64,000 bases of DNA. It comes from Streptomyces longispororuber. Lineage in GTDB: Bacteria; Actinomycetota; Actinomycetes; Streptomycetales; Streptomycetaceae. Made by a program: the position numbers and the translations under genes. Shown here in pieces: positions 62,519-64,000 of this stretch. The notes beneath the pieces are model-generated. The model was not told the DNA's origin, made no database searches, and saw only the letters and a list, made by a program, of their open reading frames with translations. The number at the start of each line of letters is the position of its first letter. The stretch's first letter is position 1. Where the stretch lies: NCBI RefSeq assembly GCF_024448165.1, contig NZ_JAMOLN010000028.1, forward strand, positions 1-64,000, given 5' to 3'.

Positions 62519-63190
62519 CTACGCGTCCTCGCGTCGGACCGACAGCAGGTCCTCCAGCTGTTCCTCCCGGGCCTGCGCCGCGACGAACAGCAGCTCGTCG
62601 CCCGCCTCCAGGGAGTCCTCCTGGCTGGGAGCCAGGACGCGGGTGCCGCGGATGATCGTGACCAGGGACGTGTCCTCCGGCCACTGGACGTCGCCGACCC
62701 GGGTGCCGGCCAGGGCCGACTCCGGCGGGAGCGTCAGCTCGACCAGGTTCGCGTCACCGTGGCTGAAGCGCAGCAGGCGCACCAGGTCGCCCACGCTGAC
62801 GGCCTCTTCGACCAGGGCCGACATGAGGCGCGGCGTGGAGACGGCGACGTCGACGCCCCACGACTCGTTGAACAGCCATTCGTTCTTGGGGTTGTTGACG
62901 CGGGCGACGACCCGCGGGACCCCGTACTCGGTCTTCGCGAGCAGCGAGACGACCAGGTTGACCTTGTCGTCGCCGGTGGCCGCGATGACCACGTTGCAGC
63001 GCTGCAGCGCCGCCTCGTCCAGGGACGTGATCTCGCAGGCGTCGGCGAGCAGCCACTCCGCCTGCGGGACGCGCTCGACCGAGATGGCGGTCGGCGCCTT
63101 GTCGACGAGGAGGACCTCGTGGCCGTTCTCGAGCAGTTCGCCCGCGATCGAGCGGCCGACCGCTCCGGCTCCGGCAATGGCGACCCTCAT
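62519..63190 (-). CDS. TrkA-family potassium uptake subunit (second copy)
   Basis: The 223-residue protein has an N-terminal RCK/TrkA-N Rossmann domain (MRVAIAGAGAVGRSIAGELL, then VLLVDKAPTAI, and VVIAATGDDKVNLVVSLLAK) and a TrkA-C domain (AALRCNV-like loop to TSLVTIIRGTRVLAPSQEDS). It binds NAD(H) or ATP and gates a Trk/Ktr-type potassium channel. The ATG (complement 63188-63190) overlaps the stop of the upstream TrkA gene by one base (TGATG), so the two subunits are made together. The channel-forming TrkH/TrkB gene is not in the window. Confidence 0.92.
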   Translation of the reverse strand: MRVAIAGAGAVGRSIAGELLENGHEVLLVDKAPTAISVERVPQAEWLLADACEITSLDEAALQRCNVVIAATGDDKVNLVVSLLAKTEYGVPRVVARVNNPKNEWLFNESWGVDVAVSTPRLMSALVEEAVSVGDLVRLLRFSHGDANLVELTLPPESALAGTRVGDVQWPEDTSLVTIIRGTRVLAPSQEDSLEAGDELLFVAAQAREEQLEDLLSVRREDA

Positions 63191-63861
63191 CAGTGACCGC
63201 CCTCCTCTTCAGGACCCTCGGCGAACGCCGCCTCGACCTTCTCGACGTCGTCCGTGCGCATCATCACGTGGACGAGGTCGCCCTCCTGCAGCACCGTCTG
63301 CGACGTCGGCAGGATCGCCTCGCCGAGCCGGGTCAGGAACGCGACGCGCACGCCCGTCTCCTCCTGCAGGCGGCTGATCTTGTGGCCGACCCAGGACGCC
63401 GACGTGTGCACCTCGGCGAGCTGCACGCCACCGGTGGGATCCCGCCACAGCGGCTCGGCGCCGGACGGCAGGAGGCGGCGCAGCATCTGGTCGGCGGTCC
63501 AGCGGACCGTGGCGACCGTTGGGATGCCCAGGCGCTGGTAGACCTCGGCGCGGCGGGGGTCGTAGATCCGCGCCGCCACGTTCTCGATGCCGAACATCTC
63601 GCGGGCCACGCGGGCGGCGATGATGTTGGAGTTGTCACCGCTGGAGACCGCGGCGAACGCGCCCGCCTCCTCGATGCCGGCCTCGCGCAGGGTGTCCTGG
63701 TCGAAACCGACACCGGTGACGCGACGGCCGCCGAAACCGGATCCCAGTCGGCGGAAGGCCGTGGGGTCCTGGTCGACCACGGCGACCGTGTGGCCCTGCT
63801 GTTCCAGGGTCTGGGCAAGTTGGGACCCTACTCGGCCACAGCCCATGATCACGATATGCAC
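63190..63861 (-). CDS. TrkA-family potassium uptake subunit (first copy)
   Basis: The 223-residue protein, from GTG (complement 63859-63861; VHIVIMGCGRVGSQLAQTLE), has an RCK/TrkA-N Rossmann domain (VAVVDQDPTAFRRLG, FAAVSSGDNSNIIAARVARE) and a TrkA-C domain with VAFLTRLGEAILPTSQTVLQ. A GTG 15 bp further upstream is possible; GGGGTAGGGCC before 63861 favours the shorter form. Two TrkA genes in tandem are typical of actinobacteria (CeoB/CeoC in mycobacteria). It encodes the first member of the overlapping pair and probably regulates K+ uptake. Confidence 0.92.
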   Translation of the reverse strand: MHIVIMGCGRVGSQLAQTLEQQGHTVAVVDQDPTAFRRLGSGFGGRRVTGVGFDQDTLREAGIEEAGAFAAVSSGDNSNIIAARVAREMFGIENVAARIYDPRRAEVYQRLGIPTVATVRWTADQMLRRLLPSGAEPLWRDPTGGVQLAEVHTSASWVGHKISRLQEETGVRVAFLTRLGEAILPTSQTVLQEGDLVHVMMRTDDVEKVEAAFAEGPEEEGGH

Positions 63862-64000
63862 GGCCCTACCCCGCACTCCTCATAGGCCTTCTGACCTGCG
63901 TAAACGTCCTGCTCATGTCTCTCTCTCGCGGCTCGGTCCAGCCGGTGCGGCTCGATCTCGGGCACGGTGCGGGCTTTTTGCGGCACGCGCTCTGGACCAC
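63862..64000. other. End of window, upstream of the TrkA genes
   Basis: These 139 bases hold the promoter side of the TrkA pair. No complete gene is visible. The CTTTTTG stretch near 63974 is a short T run with no clear stem. Whether a divergent gene begins after the window end cannot be told. Confidence 0.35.

Overview
The window is high-GC (about 70 %) chromosomal DNA from a Streptomyces or a very close relative. The evidence is the codon use, the frequent GTG/TTG starts and GTGA/ATGA overlaps, and the gene content. whiH, hrdB, topoisomerase IV parE and parC, sepH, ferrochelatase, cutR/cutS and dut appear in an order I recall from the SCO5819-SCO5890 core region of S. coelicolor. No insertion sequence, tRNA, rRNA, CRISPR array or prophage was seen.

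Layout. 0-5 kb: end of an ABC-2-type permease, whiH (sporulation), hrdB (principal sigma factor) with a SigD/ShbA-like promoter, a secreted trypsin-like protease, and a small zinc-motif protein. 5.5-18.5 kb: parE; a membrane protein with a NarL-type two-component pair; a DUF485 protein plus acetate/monocarboxylate symporter; a convergent CitA/CitB-type sensor pair; a sucrase/ferredoxin-like protein; and two divergent citrate synthases. One of the synthases carries an N-terminal DNA-binding helix-turn-helix, and an AT-rich palindrome sits between the two. This block looks like an organic-acid uptake, sensing and citrate-synthesis module.

18.6-29 kb: two small hypotheticals, a CobW-type metallochaperone GTPase, parC, a pair of M16 peptidases (one without the zinc motif), a ydaO (cyclic di-AMP) riboswitch ahead of a secreted M23 peptidase, a GntR regulator and HPr. 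29-34.6 kb: a GNAT-first Pat-type protein acetyltransferase, a DUF5998 protein, a phosphodiesterase/alkaline-phosphatase-like protein and thymidine kinase. An 11-copy 14-bp tandem repeat supplies the last codons and the stop of thymidine kinase.

34.7-39.2 kb: an accessory-looking catabolic operon (2-keto-4-pentenoate hydratase, acylating acetaldehyde dehydrogenase, 4-hydroxy-2-oxovalerate aldolase) between two IclR regulators, with a perfect palindromic operator. 39.4-49 kb: VOC protein, sulfurtransferase, sepH, a wall-spanning membrane protein, a lactone-oxidase-like flavoprotein whose start overlaps an MFS gene by 50 nt, ferrochelatase and an inositol-phosphatase-family enzyme.

49-57 kb: cutR/cutS, a zinc-ribbon DUF4193 protein, hypotheticals, a thioesterase, dut, a DUF3710 protein and a secreted alginate-lyase-family protein. 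57-64 kb: an ABC ATPase without a visible permease, kdpD/kdpE without kdpFABC, an OB-fold protein that may be leaderless, a DUF3159 membrane protein, a 29-bp perfect-stem bidirectional terminator, and two TrkA-type potassium-channel subunits. Together with the c-di-AMP riboswitch, the Kdp and Trk genes suggest osmotic and potassium control in this part of the chromosome.
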